NCBI RefSeq assembly: GCF_000369405.1
Contig: NZ_KB850000.1
Location: forward strand, 744,001-808,000
Source: Acinetobacter sp. ANC 3929
Lineage (GTDB): Bacteria; Pseudomonadota; Gammaproteobacteria; Pseudomonadales; Moraxellaceae
Direction of reading: 5' to 3'
Length of the DNA stretch: 64,000 nucleotides
Under the pieces are notes generated by a model, which saw nothing but the letters and a program-made list of their open reading frames with translations, was not told where the DNA came from and did no database searches. Made by a program: the position numbers and the translations under genes. Below, piece by piece: positions 6,703 through 14,983 of the stretch (its first letter is position 1; each line of letters begins with the position of its first letter).

Positions 6703-7947
6703 ATGACTCAGCCAAATTATGATCTTGTTGTCTTCGGAGCGACTAGTTTTGTCGGGCAGATCCTCACCAAATATCTCGCAGAATACTTAGCCTCTCACAA
6801 AGAACCACTCCATTGGGCGATTGCTGGACGTTCTCAACAGAAACTACTACAGGTTAAAGATGCGCTTGGCCCTGTTGGACTATCTGTCCCAATCTTGGTG
6901 GCCGATGCTAATAATCAAACTGAACTCGATGCACTTTGTGCCCAAACACGTGTAGTGGTTTCGACAGTTGGTCCATATGCACTATATGGTGAACCTCTAA
7001 TTCAAGCCTGTGTAAACAATGGCACCGATTATTGTGATCTGACTGGAGAAACCCAGTGGATCAAACAAATGATCACCAAATATGAAACTCAGGCACAGCA
7101 ATCAGGTGCGCGTATTGTGCATTGTTGTGGCTTCGATTCAGTTCCATCGGATATGGGTGTTTATTATCTGCAACAGCAAGCGCAGCAACAGTTTGCTTCC
7201 CCTGCAACGCAAGTTAGCATGCGAGTTAAAACCTTAAAAGGTGGAGCATCTGGTGGTACGGTCGCAAGTTTGATTAATGTGATTCAAGAGGCTGCGGCTG
7301 ACCCTGCGCTTCGAAAAGATCTGCTTAATCCCTACATCCTTTGTCCTGCAGATCATGGCAATACCCAAAGACAAATTTATATCAAAAGTGCCAAATTTGA
7401 CCCTGATTTCAATGCATGGATTGCGCCTTTTGTAATGGCCGCTGTCAATGAGCGCGTGGTACACCGTTCCAACGCTTTGTCTGGCAATGCTTATGGTCAT
7501 AACTTTAGCTACAACGAAGCGATTTTGACAGGTGAAGGATTGAAAGGACGCTTAAAAGCATTAGCCGTCGTCTCTGGCTTAGCTGCATTTATGCTTGCTG
7601 CCGTCAGTAAACCTGTCAGTCAGGTGATGGAACGCTACCTTTTACCAAAACCTGGAGAAGGCCCTACGCCTGAGCAACAATTGGCAGGTCGGTTTGACTT
7701 GCGCTTTGTTGGAAGAACCGACACAGGACAAAGCCTAAAAATTAAAGTGACAGGCGATCGAGATCCAGGTTATGGCTCAACAGGAAAAATGCTGGGACAA
7801 GCAGCATTGAGTCTTGCAATTGATCATGCTAAAAATGGTGAAAAACTTGGCCGTGATGGCGGTTTTTGGACACCTGCAACAATGTTTGACGATCGATTCA
7901 TTCAGCGTTTATCAGATCATGCAGGGCTGGTGTTTCAACGTATTTAA
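6703..7947 (+). CDS. Saccharopine dehydrogenase-like / trans-acting enoyl reductase family protein
   Basis: A 414-residue protein with an N-terminal Rossmann fold (YDLVVFGATSFVGQILTKYL), then WAIAGRSQQKL and VVSTVGPYALYGEPLIQACV. This is the layout of the saccharopine dehydrogenase NAD(P)-binding family and of mycobacterial trans-acting enoyl reductases. The motif YCDLTGETQWI and the cysteines of IVHCCGFDSVPSDMG are also typical. A hydrophobic stretch near 285-305 could touch the membrane. AAGGA lies before the ATG. It probably shares the operator-6 transcript with the upstream pseudogene. The substrate is unknown; a lipid or keto-intermediate is possible. Confidence 0.8.
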   Translation: MTQPNYDLVVFGATSFVGQILTKYLAEYLASHKEPLHWAIAGRSQQKLLQVKDALGPVGLSVPILVADANNQTELDALCAQTRVVVSTVGPYALYGEPLIQACVNNGTDYCDLTGETQWIKQMITKYETQAQQSGARIVHCCGFDSVPSDMGVYYLQQQAQQQFASPATQVSMRVKTLKGGASGGTVASLINVIQEAAADPALRKDLLNPYILCPADHGNTQRQIYIKSAKFDPDFNAWIAPFVMAAVNERVVHRSNALSGNAYGHNFSYNEAILTGEGLKGRLKALAVVSGLAAFMLAAVSKPVSQVMERYLLPKPGEGPTPEQQLAGRFDLRFVGRTDTGQSLKIKVTGDRDPGYGSTGKMLGQAALSLAIDHAKNGEKLGRDGGFWTPATMFDDRFIQRLSDHAGLVFQRI

Positions 7948-7980
7948 GACAAAAGGGAAATTTTTATACGATAGAAAAAA

Positions 7981-8007
7981 ATAGGGAGTTAAAATATAAC
8001 TCCCTAT
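7981..8007 (-). terminator. Rho-independent terminator for the nitronate monooxygenase gene
   Basis: An 11-bp stem ATAGGGAGTTA (7981-7991) with 7997-8007, followed on the minus strand by a T7 run. It may also stop plus-strand transcription. Confidence 0.8.
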
Positions 8008-8017
8008 AGACTGAACC

Positions 8018-8995
8018 TTAAAGCATTAAGCGCTTTCTTGCAGCAAGATATTCTCTTTCAAGACGTTCAACTAACGCTTCAACTGAGGTTGTGGCTTTAA
8101 TTGCATTTAAACCCTGACCACATCCCCAAATATCACGCCAAGGTTTAACTTTATGCTGTGAACCATCATCATTTGGTGTACTGAAATCCATATCTTTTAA
8201 ATTACCTTCTGGTAAATTGGCTGGATCAAGCCCCGCAGCACGAATACTTGGCGCCAGATAGTTACCATGTACGCCCGTAAACAAGTTGGAATAGACAATT
8301 TCATCTGAATTATGATCCACAATAGCTTGCTTATAAGCCTCAGTCGCATTGGCTTCATGTGTGGCGATAAAGGCCGAACCAATATAACCGAAATCTGCGC
8401 CCATCGCTTGAGCAGCTAGAATAGCATCACCTGTTGAAATTGCGCCAGATAAAGCAAGTGGCCCATCAAACCATTCACGAATTTCTTGAATTAACGGAAA
8501 TGGACTCTTCACACCTGCATGACCACCTGCACCTGCTGCAACTGCAATCAAGCCATCTGCCCCTTTTTCTATAGCTTTCTTAGCAAACGTATTATTAATC
8601 ACATCATGCAAGACAATACCGCCATAGCTATGCGTTGCCTCATTAATTTCTGTCCGTGCACCCAAAGATGTAATCACAATCGGTACTTTATATTTGACGA
8701 TCAGTTCCATGTCATGTTCAAGACGATTATTACTTTTATGAACAATTTGATTGATTGCAAATGGTGCAGCTGGGCGATCTGGATGCAAGGCATTATGTTC
8801 AGCGATTCCTTCCGTGATCTCTTTAAGCCATTCCTCCAATTTCTCTGCTGGGCGTGCATTCAATGCAGGCATTGAACCAATCACTCCTGCTTTACATTGA
8901 GCCAGCACGAGCTTGGGTGTACTAATAATAAATAGAGGAGATGCAATAACAGGAAGTCTCAGATTTTTCATTATTTCTGGAATTTTTGACATCAT
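8018..8995 (-). CDS. NAD(P)H-dependent flavin oxidoreductase, nitronate monooxygenase family
   Basis: A 325-residue FMN TIM-barrel of the 2-nitropropane dioxygenase/nitronate monooxygenase family. Seen: the N-terminal LRLPVIASPLFIISTPKLVLAQCKAGVIGSMPA, the glycine-rich GLIAVAAGAGGHAG and ALSGAISTGDAILAAQAMGADFGYIGSAFIATHEA, which bind the flavin phosphate. The family oxidises alkyl nitronates or reduces quinones. AGGA at 9001-9004 supports the start (ATG at 8995 or 8992). It has no MerR-type operator, so it may stand outside the neighbouring regulon. A 22-bp inverted repeat at 9090-9111 lies about 95 bp upstream. Confidence 0.85.
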   Translation of the reverse strand: MMSKIPEIMKNLRLPVIASPLFIISTPKLVLAQCKAGVIGSMPALNARPAEKLEEWLKEITEGIAEHNALHPDRPAAPFAINQIVHKSNNRLEHDMELIVKYKVPIVITSLGARTEINEATHSYGGIVLHDVINNTFAKKAIEKGADGLIAVAAGAGGHAGVKSPFPLIQEIREWFDGPLALSGAISTGDAILAAQAMGADFGYIGSAFIATHEANATEAYKQAIVDHNSDEIVYSNLFTGVHGNYLAPSIRAAGLDPANLPEGNLKDMDFSTPNDDGSQHKVKPWRDIWGCGQGLNAIKATTSVEALVERLEREYLAARKRLML

Positions 8996-9396
8996 TTATA
9001 TCCTTTATTTCAAATAGATAAACTTAATTTTAGAAATAATAAGCATTTCGTTTTCTTGAAATTCGATTCATCATATCGGGATAAAAGTTTTTATGCAACA
9101 AGTTGCATAAACTCTCTATTCACAATTTTCGACTCAATAAAAAACAAACTCATAGCCCCATGCAATATCTTCTATTTATTCTGGTTTTGGCTTTATTTTC
9201 ATAGGCAAAAGACGATTTAGACTGAAAATACAAAGATCATGATCAATGTTAGAAATTTTATATAGACAAGATAATCTATACTTTTTTATATAATTCATTA
9301 AATAAGAATCGTTACCAACAATATCAATGCGATCGTTTCTAAAGATGGTATGCTTCGTTAATTTTTATTCTTTTATCAATCTCCTGGAGCTATGTT
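8996..9396. other. 400-bp AT-rich intergenic region
   Basis: Divergent upstream region of the nitronate monooxygenase gene and the DUF3817 gene. I see one clear dyad (9090-9111) and no supported open frame. Promoter hexamers are not distinctive enough to call. Confidence 0.5.
9090..9111. promoter_or_regulatory. Inverted repeat, likely repressor operator
   Basis: TTTATGCAAC-AA-GTTGCATAAA is a perfect 10+10 bp dyad with a 2-bp centre. Flanking bases continue the symmetry partly. The size and shape fit a MarR- or TetR-family operator. No such regulator is encoded next to it, so the binding protein would have to come from elsewhere. Confidence 0.55.
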
Positions 9397-9699
9397 ATGA
9401 GCGCGATGACAAAAAAATTGCAGCAGATGCGGTTTGCCTCTGTACTCGAAGCAGTGACTTTATTACTTTTATTTGTTGTGGCGATTCCATTAAAGTATGC
9501 GTTTGATTTACCCATTGCGACAAAAATTATGGGGCCAATTCATGGTCTGGCTTTTTTATTCTATCTTTGGAACTTGGTTCGCACCGCATCGGTTTGGTCC
9601 GGAATAGAGTTGCTTAGATTATTTATTCTTGCATTTATCCCATTGGGTGGATTCTTTAACGAGAAATACATCGCGCAACGTCAAGCACGCCTTAAATAA
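9397..9699 (+). CDS. DUF3817 family integral membrane protein
   Basis: A 100-residue protein with three hydrophobic segments (about 15-35, 45-65, 70-90) and the DUF3817 pattern: FASVLEAVTLLLLFVVAIPLKY, MGPIHGLAFLFYLW and LAFIPLGGFFNEKY. The role of the family is unknown. TGGAG at 9384-9388 supports the start. A strong terminator follows. Confidence 0.85.
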   Translation: MSAMTKKLQQMRFASVLEAVTLLLLFVVAIPLKYAFDLPIATKIMGPIHGLAFLFYLWNLVRTASVWSGIELLRLFILAFIPLGGFFNEKYIAQRQARLK

Positions 9700-9716
9700 T
9701 TTTGATCGATTTAGGC

Positions 9717-9745
9717 AAAAGGAAATCTAATGATTTCCTTTTTTA
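9717..9745 (+). terminator. Rho-independent terminator
   Basis: Stem AAAAGGAAATC (9717-9727) with GATTTCCTTTT (9732-9742), TAAT loop and T run after the DUF3817 gene. Confidence 0.85.
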
Positions 9746-9831
9746 TTTTTAAAATTACATGAATATTAAAGTAAAAATATAAATTATTTTTCTAGAAAAT
9801 CAGAAAATTTGTTCTTTATCTGTAATCATTA

Positions 9832-9871
9832 TTTCACAACATATTCACGCTTCTAATTTTAAGCTTATTCT
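9832..9871 (+). promoter_or_regulatory. Response-regulator-type promoter of the NTF2-like/chalcone-isomerase-like/regulator genes
   Basis: A direct repeat with 11-bp period, TTTCAC (9832-9837) and ATTCAC (9843-9848), sits where a -35 would be. It is followed after exactly 17 bp by TATTCT (9866-9871). The same arrangement (repeat, 17 bp, -10) occurs upstream of the desaturase at 19278-19317. OmpR-family regulators bind such 6-5-6 direct repeats. The regulator at 11062 is the natural candidate. Confidence 0.6.
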
Positions 9872-9893
9872 AAATTGGAGTGAGTTTAGCAAT

Positions 9894-10460
9894 ATGACAT
9901 TTCTCAGAACTGTGACCATCTCTGCACTGAGCTTACTTTCCTTGGTTTCCTGTAAAAGTTTACCAAGCTATAGCGCAGACTATGATAAAGCAAATGAGCA
10001 AATCTCAGGAATTCTATTGAATGATGAACAAGCCCAGCTTATCGGTGAGCGGTTTGTTTCCAGCTTTAATACAATGGGAACTGTTGATTTTGTCAAAAAT
10101 ACAGGCCGACTCTACGCAGATGATTTATACATCAATGATACCCTTTCCCAATTTTCTACTAAAAATGAGCTGGTTAAACATTTTGAAGGAATGAATGAAC
10201 ATGTCAGCAATGTCTCAGTAAAATTAATCAGTGCAACGCACACACAAGATTCGGCCTATATTCATTGGCATATGGTGTATGACTTCAAAATGTTTGGTGG
10301 CACGAAAACCATGTCTTCATATGGAATTAGCCAAATCAAAATAAATAACAAGGGCTTAATCGTTTTTCAACAAGATTATTGGGATCCAGCTAATGGGTTA
10401 TATCGTTCTCTCCCCTATGTCGGGAAAGGTTATTCTTTACTCTTACCTTTTAAAAGATAG
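9894..10460 (+). CDS. NTF2/SnoaL-like lipoprotein
   Basis: A 188-residue predicted lipoprotein. The N-terminal segment TVTISALSLLSLVSCKSLP has a lipobox (LVSC, Cys20). The rest has the size and pattern of an NTF2/SnoaL-like cone fold (RFVSSFNTMG...ELVKHFEGMNEHV...AYIHWHMVYDF...YGISQIKIN..GLIVFQQDYWDP). Such proteins accompany lipid-modification clusters of this type. It is the first gene behind the direct-repeat promoter at 9832-9871, upstream of the chalcone-isomerase-like gene and the response regulator. A catalytic role is not shown. Confidence 0.65.
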   Translation: MTFLRTVTISALSLLSLVSCKSLPSYSADYDKANEQISGILLNDEQAQLIGERFVSSFNTMGTVDFVKNTGRLYADDLYINDTLSQFSTKNELVKHFEGMNEHVSNVSVKLISATHTQDSAYIHWHMVYDFKMFGGTKTMSSYGISQIKINNKGLIVFQQDYWDPANGLYRSLPYVGKGYSLLLPFKR

Positions 10461-10551
10461 TTAAAATCAGTCAAATAAACACCATCATGAACGGCTATGG
10501 GTTGTTAAATTTTTGAATCAAATATATAAAATATAAAAGTAGAGGTGGGAA

Positions 10552-11046
10552 ATGCGTAATTATTTAAGAAAAATTGGACTCAGCGCCACATGTCTTATCA
10601 CACCTTTAAGCTTAGTACATGCAAGTACGCAATTATGTAAAACAGCTCCCCTCATTGTCACGACAAAAGATGTAGGATCAGTAAGCTATTATGCTAATAA
10701 TTGCAGTCAAAACTGGGAAAATCAAAATATTCGATTAGATTTTACTTATAACCAAAATATTCCAGAATGGGCATTTAAAAAAGCAGCCACTTACTACCTA
10801 AAGAAGAATGTGACTAATTTTTCAGACGAATCGGTTTTAAACAAAATTACTGCATTATATCACCCTGTAAAAAAGGGCGATCTCTACACTTTAAATTATG
10901 ACCAAATGAGCAAACAGTTAAGCTTGTCTCTGAACCAAAAGCAGTTAGGTGCAATTACTGATTCTCAAGCGAATCAATACTTTAAAATATGGTTTGGGGA
11001 CTCTCCATTTAATGCTAAATTAAAGCAACAATTACTAAATCTATAA
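10552..11046 (+). CDS. Chalcone isomerase-like domain protein, exported
   Basis: A 164-residue protein with a signal peptide (LRKIGLSATCLITPLSLVHA) and a Chalcone_3-type domain. The supporting pattern is LDFTYNQNIPEWAFKKAATYYL, LYHPVKKGDLYTLNYD and the C-terminal YFKIWFGDSPFNAKLKQQLL, the usual end of that family. The bacterial members do not act on flavonoids. Fatty-acid-binding or isomerase roles have been proposed for the fold. The gene lies between the NTF2-like lipoprotein and the response regulator and probably shares their transcript. Confidence 0.72.
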   Translation: MRNYLRKIGLSATCLITPLSLVHASTQLCKTAPLIVTTKDVGSVSYYANNCSQNWENQNIRLDFTYNQNIPEWAFKKAATYYLKKNVTNFSDESVLNKITALYHPVKKGDLYTLNYDQMSKQLSLSLNQKQLGAITDSQANQYFKIWFGDSPFNAKLKQQLLNL

Positions 11047-11061
11047 CTTGATCAAATTATT

Positions 11062-11757
11062 ATGAACAATCAATTTATTCTTATGGTCGAAGATCACTTC
11101 GAGCTTGCTGCAACAGTCTGTGAGTTTCTAGAACAACATGGCTTTGTCATTGATCATGCCCGTAATTTAGATGCTGCACGCAATTTTTTAAAAACAAACC
11201 CTTATCATTTACTTTTACTGGATATTAATTTACCCGATGGTTCAGGCTACGATTTATGTGAATGGCTGAGGACGGATCAAGGTAAAGATATTCCAATTCT
11301 GATGTTAACGGCCAGAGACACATTGGATGATAAATTAAAGGGTTTCACCGCAGGTACAGATGATTATTTAATCAAACCTTTCGATTTTAATGAGTTGGTG
11401 ATGCGTATTCGGGCGCTTATTAAGCGTTCTCTTGGAGAAGTGTCGACAAGTAAAATCCAAATTCATGACCTAATTTTAGACAGTTCCACCCAAACTGTGA
11501 CCCGTGCAGGTCAGTCGATTGAGCTCCCCCGTATTCAATTCAAATTGCTTAAAATTTTGATGAGAAACTCTCCAAAAGTCATTACTAAACAAGAGATTGT
11601 TATCGAACTATGGGGGGATGAAGAGCCTGAAAGTGATGCATTACGCAGTCATATCTATAACTTAAGAAAAATGATTGATAAACCTTTTCAGGAAAAGTTG
11701 ATCCATACAATTTCAGGCGTTGGATTAAAAGTTGCTTTTGATCTGAATTCACATTAA
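11062..11757 (+). CDS. OmpR-family response regulator
   Basis: A 231-residue response regulator. The receiver domain has the acidic pair VEDH, phospho-acceptor LLLLDINLPDGSGYDL (Asp near 54), switch Thr in MLTARD and Lys in DDYLIKPFDF. The C-terminal winged helix ends IHTISGVGLKV. It is 15 nt behind the chalcone-isomerase-like gene. Its probable kinase is the convergent gene at 11754-13085, whose stop codon overlaps this one by 4 nt. It is the best candidate to bind the matched direct repeats at 9832-9848 and 19301-19317. Confidence 0.88.
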   Translation: MNNQFILMVEDHFELAATVCEFLEQHGFVIDHARNLDAARNFLKTNPYHLLLLDINLPDGSGYDLCEWLRTDQGKDIPILMLTARDTLDDKLKGFTAGTDDYLIKPFDFNELVMRIRALIKRSLGEVSTSKIQIHDLILDSSTQTVTRAGQSIELPRIQFKLLKILMRNSPKVITKQEIVIELWGDEEPESDALRSHIYNLRKMIDKPFQEKLIHTISGVGLKVAFDLNSH

Positions 11758-13085
11758 TCCATATACACCACAACAATTAAACCGGTTGTATTTTCTAATT
11801 GTAGATGAGGATGAGTACTCAGATAATATTGACGATCAAATAGCTCAACTCTCCATCCCAACTGAGTACATAGCTTTCTAACCAGTTGTAAACCAATCCC
11901 GTGACCTTTGGCTGTAAGTTGAAATTGTGAACTTAACTCCTGAACTTTAAGATCATTTGGCATCTCAATTCCAATTCCATTATCAGCAATCACAATACTG
12001 TTTTGACGTTGAATAATATGGATCTTAGAACCCTGAGAGTAATTTAATGCATTGCGTAGAATGTTACTCAACACCATTTTAGTCATTGAGGGATACATCA
12101 GTCGAGGAAACTCTTGAGGATCGTAGTGGACAAAAATTTGAATACCTTTGCTTTGACTAACTGGGTCTAGATCCTTTAGCAAATCACTAATTATATTGGA
12201 TAATCGTGTTTGTTCGGCAGTTAAGGTATTGGTGGTATTGCGTGCGATCGCCAATAAGGTTTCCACAAGCAATTGCATATCTTCAATGGTATTAGAAATA
12301 CGATGTAGTGCTTTATCTTCCCCATACTTAACCTGACAAAGCTGTACATTGCCTTTTAAAATCGTGAGTGGTGTGCGCAATTCATGACTCACATCTCCTG
12401 TAAATTCACGTTCTCGATTGATGAAATCGCTTAAAACTTGATGATATTTTTCCAATGCCTGCTTTAAATATTCAGCCTCCATATTGCCATTGGTACTGAT
12501 CCCTTGAAAAGGAGAAGCTTCTTTATTTTGATGCGCCCAATCAATATGATCTAAAGCATTTGCCAGTCGCGTAATCGGTGAAAAATAACGTTTAGCTCTC
12601 CGATTTGAAAACCATAAGATGCTATACAGTACAATCAGGCTAAACATTAATGGGGCTAAACCAAACATCCATACAATTTTATTGACATTACTTTCACCAA
12701 AAACAAGCAGTACATGTTGTCCGTCCTTTTCACCATAAACTGTCATGCGATCTTTGCCATCGACGAAGACACGATGAACGCCCTGTTCCAAAGTTTGGTT
12801 TTTAAATGCTACAGGTGGATCTTTACTCTGCCAGCGATAGCCATATAAATTTTTTGTATCAGGTAAATCAGCATTGGGATCACGATCAACTCGCATCCAA
12901 TAATGTTCCATTTCTTGCTCGAGTGCTGTTTTGAGCAGTGAGCCTTTAATAATCCAGGCACTGCATGCAATGCCGATAATAATCGACAGCGCGATCAGCG
13001 CGATTTGCAGCCAATAATGACGATTAAACATCTCACTCAATGGATGAATATTTTCACCGCCTTTATTGGATCTAAACATAAGCAT
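11754..13085 (-). CDS. Sensor histidine kinase
   Basis: A 443-residue membrane kinase. TM1 is about 30-50 (LQIALIALSIIIGIACSAWI), then a roughly 100-residue periplasmic loop, and TM2 about 140-160. The H-box GDVSHELRTPLTILKG, N-box LRNALNYS and G-boxes ADNGIGIEMP and GHGIGLQLVRKL are all present. The gene is convergent with the regulator at 11062, and the two stop codons overlap (11754-11757), an unusual layout for a partner pair. It lies directly downstream of the lipid genes on the same strand (25 bp after the methyltransferase start) but is transcribed away from them. The signal is unknown. Confidence 0.87.
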   Translation of the reverse strand: MLMFRSNKGGENIHPLSEMFNRHYWLQIALIALSIIIGIACSAWIIKGSLLKTALEQEMEHYWMRVDRDPNADLPDTKNLYGYRWQSKDPPVAFKNQTLEQGVHRVFVDGKDRMTVYGEKDGQHVLLVFGESNVNKIVWMFGLAPLMFSLIVLYSILWFSNRRAKRYFSPITRLANALDHIDWAHQNKEASPFQGISTNGNMEAEYLKQALEKYHQVLSDFINREREFTGDVSHELRTPLTILKGNVQLCQVKYGEDKALHRISNTIEDMQLLVETLLAIARNTTNTLTAEQTRLSNIISDLLKDLDPVSQSKGIQIFVHYDPQEFPRLMYPSMTKMVLSNILRNALNYSQGSKIHIIQRQNSIVIADNGIGIEMPNDLKVQELSSQFQLTAKGHGIGLQLVRKLCTQLGWRVELFDRQYYLSTHPHLQLENTTGLIVVVYMD

Positions 13086-13110
13086 ATCTACTGGTAGATT
13101 CTCATTTTAA

Positions 13111-14187
13111 TTATACGGTTTTCTTTTTGAACAGGAAGTGACCAATGATCCATTCTTGTCCTTGTTCAAATCCAAACAATTCCGCGCAAGCCATAAAAAA
13201 GATACGCCAACGTTGCCACCAGGCATCAGCATGCTGTGCATATACCTGCTCGAAAAGTGGTTTTAATTGTCCAGCGTTGCGATCCATATTTTCAAGCCAG
13301 GCATTTGCTGTTTTTTCATAATGTGTACCTGACCATTGCCAATGCTGTGATAACTCTAAATGCGTTTGAAAATGTAAAAATGTCGACGTTGCTGGCATCA
13401 ATCCACCCGTAAAGAAGTAGCGTGACATCCAATCATATTCACTTTTTATTTCAAATGGATAATGTAAGAAGCGATGGCAAAAAATATGACACCATAACAA
13501 TCCATTGGGTTTGAGCCATAATTGAATTTTCTGAAATAATTTTTGATAGTTTCTAACGTGCTCAAACATTTCTACAGAAACCACACGATCAAATGAATTT
13601 TCTTTTAATTCAAGTATATTGACATCACAGGTGATAATTTTAATATTTTCCAGACCACGTTTTTCCGCTTCAGCTAAAATATGTTGACGTTGCGTTACGG
13701 AATTGGATACAGCAGTAATTTTAGCGTTTGGATAATGCTCTGCCATCCATAAGGTAAAAGAACCCCAACCACAGCCGAGTTCCAAGATATTTTGGCCATC
13801 ATGCAATTGCGCTCGTTCACTGTAGACTTGCAGTGCCAACTCTTCTGCTTCATTTAATTGGGTTGTATCATCAGCAAAAAAACAGGCACTGTATTTTAAT
13901 CGTTTGCCTAAAACTGCCTGAAAGAAAGCGGTTGGTAACTCATAATGTTGTTCATTGGCTTTGTCTGTTTCAATTGCAATTTCACTCTGCTTCAGCATCT
14001 TCAACACATCCATATAGCGTTGAGCACCTTGATCTGGATCATAGCGACCTTCTTGAATCAAACGCTTTTTGCTTAATGTCCGAATTGCTGCACGAATCGC
14101 TTGATCGGGCACTAGACCGCTCTCAACGAGTTTCAATGATTGCTGAATAATAAAGTCCATACGCTCACCTATTGTTTGGGTTTCCAT
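13111..14187 (-). CDS. Cyclopropane-fatty-acyl-phospholipid synthase-family methyltransferase (second copy)
   Basis: A 358-residue SAM methyltransferase of the CFA synthase family. Seen: EQHYELPTAFFQAVLGKRLKYSACFF, the SAM motif NILELGCGWGSFTLWMAEHYP, VVSVEMFEHVRNYQ and a C-terminal WRIFFMACAELFGF. Relative to the 399-residue copy at 14984 it lacks the N-terminal fold typical of CFA synthases. It starts 19 nt inside the end of the DUF1295 gene, so the two are translationally coupled. Members of this group methylate the double bond of phospholipid acyl chains. Whether the product is a ring or a methyl branch is not shown. Confidence 0.82.
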   Translation of the reverse strand: METQTIGERMDFIIQQSLKLVESGLVPDQAIRAAIRTLSKKRLIQEGRYDPDQGAQRYMDVLKMLKQSEIAIETDKANEQHYELPTAFFQAVLGKRLKYSACFFADDTTQLNEAEELALQVYSERAQLHDGQNILELGCGWGSFTLWMAEHYPNAKITAVSNSVTQRQHILAEAEKRGLENIKIITCDVNILELKENSFDRVVSVEMFEHVRNYQKLFQKIQLWLKPNGLLWCHIFCHRFLHYPFEIKSEYDWMSRYFFTGGLMPATSTFLHFQTHLELSQHWQWSGTHYEKTANAWLENMDRNAGQLKPLFEQVYAQHADAWWQRWRIFFMACAELFGFEQGQEWIIGHFLFKKKTV

Positions 14188-14948
14188 GGAAGAAACATAG
14201 AAGTTCGTTTTTGATAATCGAGATAATTCTGACCTCGATTTTTTAATGCTTGTTGTTCACTAAATGGAATTCCCGTGATGTAATACAAAAAGAACCACAT
14301 CAAAATAGGATAAATCCACAGACTATATAATCCTGCTGCCATCCCGATTACAGGGTAGGCAAACCAATGTATCCATTCAAAAAAGTAGTTTGGATGACGT
14401 GAATATTTCCATAGCCCCTGATCCATCGTCTTTCCATGATTCTGTGGATTTTGCTTGAAATGGTACAATTGCTGGTCTGCAATTACTTCACCAATAAATG
14501 CAATCAGCATAATCATGCCTGCAATAATGAGAAAATCATTGCTTTGGTTATTCCAGACCGTACTTGGCACATTCAGTAAACTCCACATTGGAATACTGAA
14601 TAAAATTGCTAAACCAGCCTGAAACATAAAAAAAGTAAAAAAGCCAAGGTGTTGATATTTCCCCATCGCTAAACGCATGTTGGCATAACGACGATCTTCT
14701 TCGTGCTCGGCCAGATAACGGCGAAATAAATGCACACTCAATCGTAAGAACCAGACAGAACTCAGAACACCTATAAACCATCTGACATTATCTGGTGCGA
14801 CATCTACACACCAAGCGGTAATGACAATATTCAGGAAAATACAAAAACTCCATGCCACATCAACAATGCCTGCACGACGGTTATATGTTGCCCACAACCA
14901 GCAAACGGTCATCACGACTACATCAAGTATAAACAATTGCAACAACAT
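14169..14948 (-). CDS. DUF1295 membrane protein (steroid 5-alpha-reductase/ICMT-like fold)
   Basis: A 259-residue polytopic protein with about six hydrophobic segments. The DUF1295 signature is near the C-terminus: DQGLWKYSRHPNYFFEWIHWFAYPVIG, then GIPFSEQQALKNRGQNYLDYQKRTSMFLPW. The family belongs with 5-alpha reductases and isoprenylcysteine methyltransferases, which handle lipid substrates at the membrane with NADPH or SAM. It follows the CFA synthase gene by 35 bp and overlaps the second methyltransferase, so it is part of the lipid operon. Confidence 0.85.
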   Translation of the reverse strand: MLLQLFILDVVVMTVCWLWATYNRRAGIVDVAWSFCIFLNIVITAWCVDVAPDNVRWFIGVLSSVWFLRLSVHLFRRYLAEHEEDRRYANMRLAMGKYQHLGFFTFFMFQAGLAILFSIPMWSLLNVPSTVWNNQSNDFLIIAGMIMLIAFIGEVIADQQLYHFKQNPQNHGKTMDQGLWKYSRHPNYFFEWIHWFAYPVIGMAAGLYSLWIYPILMWFFLYYITGIPFSEQQALKNRGQNYLDYQKRTSMFLPWKPKQ

Positions 14949-14983
14949 ACCTGCCTCCGTGATGCATTACATTAAGTTGATTA

